From: Edaphobacter dinghuensis
GTDB taxonomy: Bacteria; Acidobacteriota; Terriglobia; Terriglobales; Acidobacteriaceae
Length of the DNA stretch: 64,000 bases
Direction: 5' to 3'
Assembly (NCBI RefSeq): GCF_014640335.1
Contig: NZ_BMGT01000001.1
Span: 310,001-374,000, forward strand
The position numbers and the translations under genes are program-made. The notes beneath the pieces were generated by a model. It searched no databases, was not told the origin of the DNA, and worked only from the letters and a program-made list of their open reading frames with translations. Below are positions 24,955 to 32,968 of this stretch, piece after piece (position 1 is the first letter of the stretch; each line of letters begins with the position of its first letter).

Positions 24955-25293
24955 ATGATTCGCCGTTCACTTTTTGTCGCGCCGATCGCCTTAGCTTGCT
25001 TGGTTGCATCGCAGGCTGTGTATGCTTCACCGATCAACATCATCGCTCCAGCCAACGCCATGTTCGCTCGATCGAAGACAGTGAAGTTTCAGCTTCACAA
25101 CGGTTCCTCTTCACCGATGGAACTTAAGGCCGGCGATAAAATCGTAACGCTGAAGGCGGGCGAGACCATTCGCCTCGACCTGGCTGCCGGCACACGAATC
25201 GTCACCAACTCGGCATCCGCTACTCACCCCGCCGGAACCCTTGTGCTTGAAGTTTCAACCGGGTTCGACGGTTCGACCGTTACCCTTAACTAA
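24955..25293 (+). CDS. Small exported beta-rich protein (paralogue 2)
   Basis: 112 residues from ATG 24955 with AGGAG upstream (24944-24948). Signal peptide 1-25 ends Y-A-S. The mature chain is the diverged duplicate of the product at 24397-24741: similar length, same spacing of the K-I-V-T-L-K-A-G-E-T-I and L-A-A-G-T-R-I-V-T-N blocks, and the same H-P-A-G-T-L-V-L-E-V segment. Each is preceded by its own intergenic region with a tandem repeat. Function unknown. Confidence 0.75.
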   Translation: MIRRSLFVAPIALACLVASQAVYASPINIIAPANAMFARSKTVKFQLHNGSSSPMELKAGDKIVTLKAGETIRLDLAAGTRIVTNSASATHPAGTLVLEVSTGFDGSTVTLN

Positions 25294-25315
25294 TTTTCTT
25301 CATGGTATTTTCATC

Positions 25316-25340
25316 AGGGCAGGTAGCCTTTCCCTGCCCT
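25316..25340 (+). terminator. Hairpin after paralogue 2, weak terminator
   Basis: An 8-bp perfect stem (25316-25323 with 25333-25340) is followed by TCCTC rather than a good U tract. Confidence 0.35.
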
Positions 25341-25402
25341 TCCTCATCACTCCAGCCTTTGTAATTTATCGTTCGCTCGCTTGCGGACGATATGCTGGAA
25401 GC

Positions 25403-25948
25403 ATGTCCATCCACAATATTGCCGTCTTCTGTGCCTCAGCCAGCGGTGCCGACCCTGCCTATCAAAAAGCTGCCGACGATCTGGGCGAAGCTCTGGCCGC
25501 GCACGATATCGGTGTCATCTATGGTGGAGCCAAGGTAGGTCTCATGTGCGCTGTTGCAGAATCTGCGTTGACACATGGAGGACGCGTCGTTGGCGTCATT
25601 CCCGAGGTGCTCGTCGATCTCGAAGTAGCGCACCACGGCGTCACCGAATTACACGTCGTTGACACCATGCACACGCGCAAAGCGCTGATGGGCGAGAAAT
25701 CCGATGCGTTCATTATCATGCCCGGCGGCTTTGGAACACTCGAAGAGATGTTTGAAGTGCTTGCCTGGCAAACACTCAAGCTGCACAACAAGCCGATCGT
25801 CCTGTTGAATATCAACGGTTTCTACAACCAGCTGCTGAGCTTTCTCGACCACGCTGTCGCTGAGGGAATGCTGAAGCAGAAGAGCCACCAGATCCTACTC
25901 GTCGCCAACAGTGTCGAAGAAGCGCTCGTTGCCCTGAACATCGAATAA
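25403..25948 (+). CDS. LOG family protein (cytokinin-riboside monophosphate phosphoribohydrolase-like)
   Basis: 181 residues from ATG 25403; the longer frame starts inside the previous gene. It has the Rossmann-like LOG fold with V-I-Y-G-G-A-K-V-G-L-M and the signature P-G-G-F-G-T-L-E-E, which binds the nucleotide phosphate and ribose. Known members release a free base from nucleoside monophosphates; many bacterial ones have no role in hormone production. A TATGCT hexamer six bases upstream of the ATG and the absence of a Shine-Dalgarno suggest a very short or absent leader. Confidence 0.93.
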   Translation: MSIHNIAVFCASASGADPAYQKAADDLGEALAAHDIGVIYGGAKVGLMCAVAESALTHGGRVVGVIPEVLVDLEVAHHGVTELHVVDTMHTRKALMGEKSDAFIIMPGGFGTLEEMFEVLAWQTLKLHNKPIVLLNINGFYNQLLSFLDHAVAEGMLKQKSHQILLVANSVEEALVALNIE

Positions 25949-26022
25949 TAGACTCTATAAATTTCCTCAATGCGCGCGGTTATCGCCTATTCCTTGCGTT
26001 TAATGAGCTATATCTCGAAGAT

Positions 26023-26047
26023 AAATATGTATTTGAAATACATATTT
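26023..26047 (+). promoter_or_regulatory. NsrR operator upstream of hmp
   Basis: A perfect 12-1-12 inverted repeat: AAATATGTATTT, G, then its exact reverse complement. It matches the NsrR consensus half-site A-A-n-A-T-G-Y-A-T-T-T closely. It lies 17 bases before the hmp ATG, within or just after the promoter, suited to repression relieved by nitric oxide. The nsrR gene itself lies downstream. Confidence 0.9.
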
Positions 26048-26064
26048 AAAAGGGAGAAAAATTT

Positions 26065-27303
26065 ATGCTCCAACAACACAAGGAAATCGTTCAGGCTACC
26101 GTCCCCGTTCTTCAGCAGCATGGCGAGACGATTACCACGGAGTTCTACCGCACGCTCTTCGAGGAAAATCCCTCGCTCTTCAACATCTTCAATCCCGCAA
26201 ACCAGCAGAACGGCGGCCAGGCGCGCAGCCTCGCGGCCTCCATTCTTGCCTATGCGGCCCACATCGATAAGCTCGATCAGCTTGGCGGCATGGTCAATCG
26301 CATCACGCACAAACATGCCAGCCTCGAAGTGCAGCCCGAACACTATCCCATCGTCGGCGACCATCTGCTGCGCGCCATCCGCACCGTGCTTGGCGAGGCG
26401 GCTACGCCTGCAGTGATCGACGCCTGGGGCGCAGCGTATGGCCAGCTCGCGGAGATCATGACCGGCGTGGAGCAGAAGCTCTACACCGAAGGCCGCGAGC
26501 AGCCCGGCGGATGGGCCGGATACGCTCCGCTCAGGGTCGAGCGCAAGGTAGTGGAGAGCGAGACCATCACGTCGTTCCATCTTGCATCGCCCACAGGCGC
26601 GCCGCTGCCTTCGTTTCTGCCGGGACAGTATCTTGCTGTCAAAGCGCAGGTTCCCGACTCCGCCTTCACGCAGACCCGCCAGTACAGTCTCTCGCAGGCT
26701 GCCAACGGCACCACTTACCGCATCAGCGTCAAGCGCGAATCCGCACCGCCGCACATTGCGGCAGCGGAGAACGGGCTCATCTCCAATCATCTTCACCGAT
26801 CGGTACACGAGGGCGACACCATCCTGGCGCATGTGCCGCAAGGCGACTTCGTCCTGCGCGACAACAGCAAGCCAGTCGTGCTACTCAGTGGAGGCGTCGG
26901 CATCACTCCGGCCATCTGCATGGCCGAGCACCTTGCACGCAACTCCAACTCGCGCCCTGTACTCTTTGTTCATGCCACCACGCAGCGCAGGCATCATGCC
27001 TTCCGCGACGAGGTTCGCGCGCTTGCCGCTGCCTATCCCCATACCCGCGCTCTGGTCTACTACGAGAAGGTCTCGCCTGCCGACGTGCAGGGCCGTGACT
27101 ACGATCTTGAAGGCCGTATCACGATCGACTCACTTCGCCCACATCTTTTTGAGCAGGCAACGGATTACTACTACTGTGGCCCCGTTGGCTTCATGGCAGC
27201 CGTCGAAAACGTTCTCGATGAGCTGAACGTTCCGCTCTCCGACCGTTATAGTGAAGCATTCGCTCCTGATCCGTCTTTCGTGACGGAGCTGGCGAACGCC
27301 TAA
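26065..27303 (+). CDS. hmp: Flavohemoglobin, nitric oxide dioxygenase
   Basis: 412 residues with all three domains. The globin domain (1-140) has Y28 in the distal pocket (F-Y-R-T-L-F) and proximal H84 in T-H-K-H-A-S-L. The FAD-binding domain (about 150-260) has R-Q-Y-S-L-S. The NAD(P)H domain has G-G-V-G-I-T-P and Y-Y-C-G-P. The enzyme oxidises NO to nitrate using O2 and NAD(P)H, in the cytoplasm. The upstream palindrome and the Rrf2 regulator 21 bases downstream make a classic NO-responsive autoregulated unit. Confidence 0.97.
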   Translation: MLQQHKEIVQATVPVLQQHGETITTEFYRTLFEENPSLFNIFNPANQQNGGQARSLAASILAYAAHIDKLDQLGGMVNRITHKHASLEVQPEHYPIVGDHLLRAIRTVLGEAATPAVIDAWGAAYGQLAEIMTGVEQKLYTEGREQPGGWAGYAPLRVERKVVESETITSFHLASPTGAPLPSFLPGQYLAVKAQVPDSAFTQTRQYSLSQAANGTTYRISVKRESAPPHIAAAENGLISNHLHRSVHEGDTILAHVPQGDFVLRDNSKPVVLLSGGVGITPAICMAEHLARNSNSRPVLFVHATTQRRHHAFRDEVRALAAAYPHTRALVYYEKVSPADVQGRDYDLEGRITIDSLRPHLFEQATDYYYCGPVGFMAAVENVLDELNVPLSDRYSEAFAPDPSFVTELANA

Positions 27304-27324
27304 ACTATCGGAGCTGCTTTTTTC

Positions 27325-27861
27325 ATGCACATCAACCGTTTTTCCGACCTGGCCCTGCGGCTGCTGATGTACCTCAGCAGCCGCCCCGAGCCGATGCAGG
27401 CCACGGTCACCGTCCGCGCCGCGGCTGTTATGTTTAACGTTCCCTACGACCATCTGGTGAAGGTGGCGTATCAACTAGGACAGCAGGGCTTTCTCATCAC
27501 CACCAAAGGAGCAGGCGGAGGATTGCGCCTGGCGCGCGCCGCCGAGTCGATCTCGGTCGGCGAAATTCTGCGCGTCGTCGAACCGGGAGACTCCGTCGTC
27601 GACTGCCACTCGCAGCCCTGCCCCCTTGCCGGAGCCTGTCTGCTTAAGGGCGCGCTCGATAGCGCCTACGCCGCCTTCCTCGACAAGCTCGACGAATACT
27701 CGCTCGCCGCAGTCGCACGCACACCGCGTCTGCAAAAGCTGGTCTACCTCAAGCCACAGGTCAAGAGCGTCAGCCCTTCGCCGCGCACTCCGCGCACTGG
27801 CAAACGCGCCGCAGGTAATCCCACGAGTAAATCCCGGACTCGTGCCCGTCGTTCCACTTAA
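27325..27861 (+). CDS. nsrR: NsrR, nitric-oxide-sensing Rrf2 repressor
   Basis: 178 residues. The N-terminal winged helix starts M-H-I-N-R-F-S-D-L-A-L-R-L-L-M-Y-L. The cluster-binding loop is D-C-H-S-Q-P-C-P-L-A-G-A-C, the C-x4-C-x5-C pattern of NsrR, which binds an NO-sensitive iron-sulfur cluster. Residues beyond about 145 form an Arg/Ser/Pro/Thr-rich tail of about 30 residues not typical of the family. The tail lies in the final 92 bases, which overlap the end of the convergent DUF971 gene. Co-transcribed with hmp. Confidence 0.93.
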   Translation: MHINRFSDLALRLLMYLSSRPEPMQATVTVRAAAVMFNVPYDHLVKVAYQLGQQGFLITTKGAGGGLRLARAAESISVGEILRVVEPGDSVVDCHSQPCPLAGACLLKGALDSAYAAFLDKLDEYSLAAVARTPRLQKLVYLKPQVKSVSPSPRTPRTGKRAAGNPTSKSRTRARRST

Positions 27862-28201
27862 ATTTCAACGCATACTTGCCTACTGGAGTCACTTCGATCG
27901 GCCGCGCAGGCGCTTCGTACATCGCGAGCAGCACCTGTGCCTTGGGCTTGGCCACACCCGGCTTACGCCCGCTCTTTTCGCGCTCTTCGTGACAGGTCGC
28001 GCAGGGGCAGGCATTGCGCAGCCACACAAAGTTCCAGGCGCTGTGGTGACCATCCTTCCAGTCGATCTCGACGCCCGTTCCCTCGGTCTTCATCACGCGC
28101 ACTTTTTTCGGAGTGACGGCGTCCGCGTGCAATTGTTTTTCTTCAGCCGCCTCACGCAGGGCCTCGTCCGCACTCACAATCCGAATTCCTTCGTGGCTCA
28201 T
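27770..28201 (-). CDS. DUF971 protein (gamma-butyrobetaine hydroxylase N-terminal-like)
   Basis: 143 residues. After a 25-residue leader it shows the DUF971 pattern: K-K-V-R-V, I-D-W-K-D-G-H-H-S, W-L-R-N-A-C-P-C-A-T-C-H, and C-terminal D-G-H-E-S-G-I-Y-S-W-D-Y-L with C-Q-C-A-E-C. The Cys pairs suit a zinc site. The family is often near iron-sulfur cluster genes; function is unproven. It overlaps SemiSWEET upstream by four bases (ATGA), and its 3' end overlaps nsrR on the other strand by 92 bases. Confidence 0.9.
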   Translation of the reverse strand: MSHEGIRIVSADEALREAAEEKQLHADAVTPKKVRVMKTEGTGVEIDWKDGHHSAWNFVWLRNACPCATCHEEREKSGRKPGVAKPKAQVLLAMYEAPARPIEVTPVGKYALKFKWNDGHESGIYSWDYLRRVCQCAECAAKG

Positions 28202-28488
28202 ACCCCTTTTACCTCCTTCAGTGCGTCGCGATCGAAGCGCAGCTTAAACATCAGGATGCTCATCGCGAGCACAAATGTCACGGCATTGGCTACGATCACC
28301 GGCTTGGAATGTACCAGCACACCGTATGCCAGCCACAACGCCGTTCCTACCGAGAAGATCAGGAACATACCCAGCGAGATCTCACGTGCCGAGCGCAGCC
28401 GCACCACGCGGATCAACTGCGGCAGAAACGATAGCGTGGTGCACGTAGCTGCAACGTAGCCGATAAAGTCGATGGTATTCTGCTGCAT
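28198..28488 (-). CDS. SemiSWEET family sugar transporter
   Basis: 96 residues forming one triple-helix bundle, with the P-Q motif in F-L-P-Q-L-I-R-V and a second conserved V-N/A-N-A-V-T-F segment in helix 3. SemiSWEETs dimerise and facilitate sugar movement across the inner membrane. Located two bases after the TauE/SafE stop and overlapping DUF971, so these are translated from one message. Confidence 0.92.
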   Translation of the reverse strand: MQQNTIDFIGYVAATCTTLSFLPQLIRVVRLRSAREISLGMFLIFSVGTALWLAYGVLVHSKPVIVANAVTFVLAMSILMFKLRFDRDALKEVKGV

Positions 28489-28489
28489 T

Positions 28490-29269
28490 TTAGTGCTGCC
28501 TCCAGAAGAAATAGGCCGAAATAACGCATCCTGTGATTACCACGATCATACGCAGAACCTCGGGGTTCATGCGCCGCGCATAGCGAGCGCCGATATACCC
28601 TCCCATGGCGGCAAACACCATCGAGATCAGGCAATAGTGCCACAGCACCGCTCCACGCACGATAAAGGTGATAATGGCCACAAAGTTCGACAGACAGGCG
28701 GCTACGATCTTCATGGCATTGAGGGAGTGCATCTCCTCTACCCCAAACAAAGCCAACACGGTCATCACCAGAAATCCGCCACCGGCGCCGAAGTATCCGA
28801 TGTAGAAGCAGATCGGAAACAACGAGCAAAACAACAGCAGGTACTGCGGAGGGCGTTCCGCATGAGGCACTGCAGAGCGTGCGCGCAGCCAGCGCGATAC
28901 CGGCCCGCTGATACCGAAGATCACCGCTCCCATCAACAACAGCCACGGAATGAGATAGAGAAACGTGACCTGCCGCGTCCTCAACAAGACCTCTGCGCCG
29001 GTCAACCCTCCAAGAACTGAAGCGAGCACGACAACCGGCAGCAAGTCTTTGCGTACATCCGACTTCAACGTCGCCAGCGAGGTCAACTGCCCCGGCCACA
29101 GAGCCACCGTGTTCGTCGCATTCGCCTGAACCGGCAGCACTCCCATCGACAGCATCGCCGGAAACGACAAAAACGAGCCGCCGCCCGCCATCGCATTCAT
29201 GACGCCAGCGATCGACGAGGCTGTGACCAGCCACAGATAGTGCCAATGCGAGCTAAAACCGGAGAGCAT
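28490..29269 (-). CDS. TauE/SafE family membrane permease (sulfite/organosulfonate exporter-like)
   Basis: 259 residues with eight hydrophobic helices. The N-terminal G-V-M-N-A-M-A-G-G-G-S-F-L-S-F-P and the internal repeat G-Y-F-G-A-G-G-G-F-L-V-M are the family's duplicated signatures. The family is implicated in export of sulfite, sulfoacetate or other C2/C3 anions, but substrates cannot be read from sequence. Second gene of a minus-strand operon with an ABC ATPase upstream and SemiSWEET downstream. Confidence 0.92.
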   Translation of the reverse strand: MLSGFSSHWHYLWLVTASSIAGVMNAMAGGGSFLSFPAMLSMGVLPVQANATNTVALWPGQLTSLATLKSDVRKDLLPVVVLASVLGGLTGAEVLLRTRQVTFLYLIPWLLLMGAVIFGISGPVSRWLRARSAVPHAERPPQYLLLFCSLFPICFYIGYFGAGGGFLVMTVLALFGVEEMHSLNAMKIVAACLSNFVAIITFIVRGAVLWHYCLISMVFAAMGGYIGARYARRMNPEVLRMIVVITGCVISAYFFWRQH

Positions 29270-29316
29270 CCATCTTCAATTGTATTTGCTGGCTATGTCT
29301 CCGCTCGGCGAAGTCG

Positions 29317-30105
29317 TTACTCAACAAAGACGGGTATCTCCGGCGTAGCTGCAATCAGCCCGCGGGTGTACTCGTGCCGCGGAGACTCGCAGACCTGCTC
29401 GCAGTCCCCATATTCCACCAGCCGTCCTCGCTGCATCACCGCAACCCGGTCGCACAGATACCGCACCAGCGGCATCGAATGCGAGATGAACAGATAAGTG
29501 AGCCCATACTTTCTCTGCAACTCGCGCAGCAGGTTCACTACCTGCGCCCCCACCGAAACATCCAGCGCGCTGACCGGCTCGTCCAGCACCAGAAACTCAG
29601 GCCGCAGCGCCAACGCACGCGCAATATTGACGCGCTGCCGCTGTCCACCGCTGAACTCGTGCGGATACCGTTCGAGCACAGAAGCATCCAGCCCGACCTG
29701 GTGCAACATCTCTGCCAAATGCTCCGTCGAAGCAGACGCCTGCTCGCCATGGATCGCGAATGGCTCTGCCAAAATTTGCCTGACGGTCATGCGCGGATTC
29801 AGTGCAGCATAAGGGTCCTGAAAGACGATCTGCATCCGCCGTCGCATCGCCCGCAGCTCATGGGCTCCGGCCGCAAGCAGATCCACGCCGTCGTACTCGA
29901 TGCTCCCCGCCGTAGTCTCAATCAGGCGCAGCAACATTCTCGCCACCGTGCTCTTGCCTGAACCGGACTCACCAACCAGCCCCATCGTCTCGCCCCGGTG
30001 AATCGCAAGCGAGACATCGTCGACCACGCGCACCGAGTCGCCACCACGCGCATACTCTTTCACCAGCCCTCGCGCCTCCACCAGCACCGCAGCATCCGTC
30101 GACAT
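29317..30105 (-). CDS. ABC transporter ATP-binding protein, peptide/oligopeptide (OppF/DppF) type
   Basis: 262 residues from ATG 30105. A much longer upstream frame exists only because it is antisense to the SDR gene. Walker A G-E-S-G-S-G-K-S, signature S-G-G-Q-R-Q-R, Walker B L-V-L-D-E-P and D-loop S-A-L-D are all intact. The domain matches the second ATPase of dipeptide importers but stops right after the ATPase fold, without the usual C-terminal oligopeptide extension. No permease, partner ATPase or binding protein lies nearby, so it must act with subunits encoded elsewhere. Confidence 0.9.
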   Translation of the reverse strand: MSTDAAVLVEARGLVKEYARGGDSVRVVDDVSLAIHRGETMGLVGESGSGKSTVARMLLRLIETTAGSIEYDGVDLLAAGAHELRAMRRRMQIVFQDPYAALNPRMTVRQILAEPFAIHGEQASASTEHLAEMLHQVGLDASVLERYPHEFSGGQRQRVNIARALALRPEFLVLDEPVSALDVSVGAQVVNLLRELQRKYGLTYLFISHSMPLVRYLCDRVAVMQRGRLVEYGDCEQVCESPRHEYTRGLIAATPEIPVFVE

Positions 30106-30147
30106 AGCCGGATGGTAGCATCGAAATTCAGGAGCGTGCTCAGCGCA

Positions 30148-30879
30148 ATGACGATATCCCCCATCTCCCTCGCCGGAAAAACCGCCCTCGTTACGGGAGC
30201 CAGCTCCGGGCTGGGCTGGGCAACTGCGGTGGCGCTTGCCCACCATGGAGCGAACATCGTCGTTACCGCCCGCCGCGAAGAGCGCCTCCGCCAGCTCTGC
30301 GCAGAGATCGAGTCTACCGGCACAAAGGCCGTCTTCTTTGCCGGAGACGCCGCCGCAGAAGCCACCGCGCAACAAACCATCGCGCTCGCCGTCGCTACCT
30401 TCGGCCACCTCGATATCCTCATCAACAACGCCGGAGCAGGAAACTACAAGAACCTCATCGACACCTCAGCCGAGGAGTACGACGCCCTGATGAATGCCAA
30501 TGTAAGGTCAGGCTTCCTCTTCTCCCGCCACGCGGTCCCGCACATGATCGAGCAGAAGCAAGGCACAATCCTCTTCATCTCGTCCGTCTCCGGTTTACAG
30601 GGTGTCGCTGGCGAAGCCGTCTACTCTGCCAGCAAATTCGCTCAGGTAGGCTTCGCGCAGTCGCTCGACGCCGAGCTTCGCAAACACGGCATCAAGGTAG
30701 GAGTCATCTGCCCCGGAGGCATGAAAACCGAGTTTGCCGTAGGCCACGGCCGCACCGAAGACTACGTTCGTAGCTCGCACATGATGGAGCCGCACGAAGT
30801 CGCCGAAGCCATCGTCTTCGCCTGCCTCCAGCCCCCCAACCTGCGCATCCCGCAGATGACCGTCCGCCACATGGGCTGA
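30148..30879 (+). CDS. Short-chain dehydrogenase/reductase
   Basis: 243 residues from ATG 30148; an AGGAG at 30130-30134 is somewhat far. The Rossmann fold begins T-A-L-V-T-G-A-S-S-G-L-G, followed by N-N-A-G-A-G and the catalytic Y-S-A-S-K with an upstream serine (I-S-S-V-S-G). Classical SDR, NAD(P)-dependent; substrate unknown. Divergent from the ABC ATPase gene with only 42 bases between starts. Confidence 0.92.
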   Translation: MTISPISLAGKTALVTGASSGLGWATAVALAHHGANIVVTARREERLRQLCAEIESTGTKAVFFAGDAAAEATAQQTIALAVATFGHLDILINNAGAGNYKNLIDTSAEEYDALMNANVRSGFLFSRHAVPHMIEQKQGTILFISSVSGLQGVAGEAVYSASKFAQVGFAQSLDAELRKHGIKVGVICPGGMKTEFAVGHGRTEDYVRSSHMMEPHEVAEAIVFACLQPPNLRIPQMTVRHMG

Positions 30880-30919
30880 TTTCGCCAACGAGCGGCAAAT
30901 TTTTCTCGTTTCTATTTTT

Positions 30920-30925
30920 TATAAT
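30920..30925 (+). promoter_or_regulatory. Perfect TATAAT just before htpG
   Basis: A consensus -10 hexamer ends six bases before the htpG ATG (30932). There is no Shine-Dalgarno and no clear -35. If used, transcription would begin at about the A of the ATG, giving leaderless htpG mRNA. Confidence 0.45.
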
Positions 30926-30931
30926 CAAGTC

Positions 30932-32803
30932 ATGTCGAAGCGTGAATTTCAGACCGAAGTCAGTCAACTCCTCCAGCTCATCATCCACTCTCTCTACTCG
31001 CATCCAGAGATATTCCTCCGCGAGCTCATCTCCAACTCCTCCGATGCGCTTGATAAGCTGCGCCACCTGACACTTGTCGACGACACCTACAAAGCGCTCC
31101 CTTTCACTCCTCGTATCGACCTCGAGCTCGATGAAGAAAAAGGCACCCTCACCATCGCCGACACCGGCATCGGCATGAACGAGGAAGACCTCGTCTCCCA
31201 CCTCGGCACCATCGCCCGCTCTGGAACGAAGAACTTCCTCGCCCAGCTCTCCGGCGACGCAAAGAAAGACTCCAATCTCATCGGCCAGTTCGGCGTAGGC
31301 TTCTACAGCGCCTTCATGGTCGCCGACCGCATCGAAGTCGTCTCCCGCAAGGCAGGTGAAGAGCAGGCCTGGCGCTGGGTGAGCGACGGCAAGACCGGCT
31401 TCGAGATCGAACCCGCCGAGCGCTCCGTCGCTGGCACCACGATCCTTCTTCACTTCAACGAAGAAGGCAAGCAATACGCCAATAGCTGGCGTCTGCGGGA
31501 GATCGTCAAGAAGTACTCCAACCACATCGCCTTCCCCATCTTCCTGACCTACGACAAGAGCGAGTGGAACGAAGCCGAAAAGAAGTCGGAGAAGGTCCGT
31601 ACCACCGAGCAGGTCAACGCCGCCAGCGCCCTCTGGCGTCGCCCCAAAAACGAGCTCACCGACGAGGATTACAAAGAGCTGTACAAATCCATCTCCGGCG
31701 ATTCGCAGGACCCACTCTTCTGGTTCCACACCCGCGCAGAAGGAACACTGGACTACACTACGCTCTTCTACATCCCTGCAAAGGCCCCGCTCGATCTCTA
31801 CCAGGCCGAATACAAGGTCGGCGTAAAGCTCTATGTAAAGCGCGTCTTCATCATGGACGATGCCCGGGAGCTTCTCCCCCAGTATCTGCGCTTCGTTCGC
31901 GGCATCATCGACAGCGAAGACCTCCCTCTCAACGTCAGCCGCGAGATTCTCCAGCAGAACCGCGTGCTCACCAGCATCCGTACCGCCAGCGTCAAAAAGA
32001 TCCTCTCCGAACTGAAGAACGTCGCATCCTCTCAGCCCGAAAAGTATCTGGAGTTCATCACCCAGTACAACCGTCCGCTCAAAGAAGGCCTCTACAGCGA
32101 CTACGCCAACCGCGAGACGCTGCTCGACCTCATTCGCTTCAAGACAACCAAGGCAGATGGCCTCACCAGCCTCGCTGAGATCAAGTCGCGCATGAAGGAA
32201 GGTCAGAAGAGCATCTACTACATCACCGGCGGCTCCGAATCCTTGCTGCGGACATCGCCTCTGCTCGAGATCTACAAGAAGAAAGACCTCGAAGTTCTCA
32301 TCCTCGACGACGATGTCGATGAGATCGTCTTCTCCGGTGTCGACAAGTACGGCGACATCGACCTCAAGGCCGTTAACAAGGCATCGACCGGCGATGACCT
32401 GAAGGACGAAGCTGAACCCGAGACAGATAAAGCCGAAGCATTGAAGCCTCTACTCGACAAGCTGAAGGCCACACTCGGAGACCGCGTCAAAGATGTGCGC
32501 GCCTCTGTGCGTCTCGCCGACAGCCCCTCCTGCATCGTCTCCGACGAGGATGACCCCTCGCTGCAGATGCAGCAGATGCTGCGTGCCATGGGGCAGAAAG
32601 ACATCCCTGCACCCAAGCCCACGCTCGAGATCAACCCTGATCACGAGATCGTCAAGAAGCTGCTTGCGCGTTCCGACGACGCAGTCACACAGGATGCAGC
32701 GTGGATGCTCTTCGATCAGGCACTGCTGATGGAAGGCGTTACCTTGCAGGACCCCGCCGCCTTCGTCCAGCGCCTCAACCGTGTCCTGAATCTATCGATA
32801 TAA
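30932..32803 (+). CDS. htpG: Molecular chaperone HtpG (bacterial Hsp90)
   Basis: 623 residues, normal length. The GHKL ATPase domain has N-S-S-D-A-L-D-K-L, D-T-G-I-G-M and G-Q-F-G-V-G-F-Y-S-A-F-M-V. The middle domain contains the catalytic arginine region L-P-L-N-V-S-R-E-I-L-Q. A C-terminal dimerisation domain is complete. It remodels client proteins in the cytoplasm, with DnaK. No CIRCE or sigma-32-like site was seen. Ends in a strong hairpin. Confidence 0.97.
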   Translation: MSKREFQTEVSQLLQLIIHSLYSHPEIFLRELISNSSDALDKLRHLTLVDDTYKALPFTPRIDLELDEEKGTLTIADTGIGMNEEDLVSHLGTIARSGTKNFLAQLSGDAKKDSNLIGQFGVGFYSAFMVADRIEVVSRKAGEEQAWRWVSDGKTGFEIEPAERSVAGTTILLHFNEEGKQYANSWRLREIVKKYSNHIAFPIFLTYDKSEWNEAEKKSEKVRTTEQVNAASALWRRPKNELTDEDYKELYKSISGDSQDPLFWFHTRAEGTLDYTTLFYIPAKAPLDLYQAEYKVGVKLYVKRVFIMDDARELLPQYLRFVRGIIDSEDLPLNVSREILQQNRVLTSIRTASVKKILSELKNVASSQPEKYLEFITQYNRPLKEGLYSDYANRETLLDLIRFKTTKADGLTSLAEIKSRMKEGQKSIYYITGGSESLLRTSPLLEIYKKKDLEVLILDDDVDEIVFSGVDKYGDIDLKAVNKASTGDDLKDEAEPETDKAEALKPLLDKLKATLGDRVKDVRASVRLADSPSCIVSDEDDPSLQMQQMLRAMGQKDIPAPKPTLEINPDHEIVKKLLARSDDAVTQDAAWMLFDQALLMEGVTLQDPAAFVQRLNRVLNLSI

Positions 32804-32819
32804 AAATAAGCAAGACTAA

Positions 32820-32853
32820 AGAAGGGGCTGCGCACACACGCAGCCCCTTCTAT
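32820..32853 (+). terminator. Terminator of htpG
   Basis: A perfect 13-bp GC-rich stem (32820-32832 with 32839-32851) with a six-base loop; the following T content is modest. Confidence 0.75.
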
Positions 32854-32968
32854 TCCGCGTGGGAAGTCAAGATCCCAGGCGCAATGGTTAGATGGGGAGT
32901 TCCCGGACTCTCTGTCCGCGTTTCAGTACCGCGAAATGCGCTTCCGTCGATTCTCCTGCCCTGCCCGA

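Noticed and set aside
28413..29246. 277-residue minus-strand frame overlapping TauE/SafE in another frame
   Set aside because: Low-complexity shadow; the TauE/SafE frame shows helices and family signatures.
29998..30147. N-terminal extension of the SDR to 293 residues
   Set aside because: It is antisense to the ABC ATPase 5' end and adds a His/Arg-rich leader; the Rossmann fold starts right after ATG 30148.
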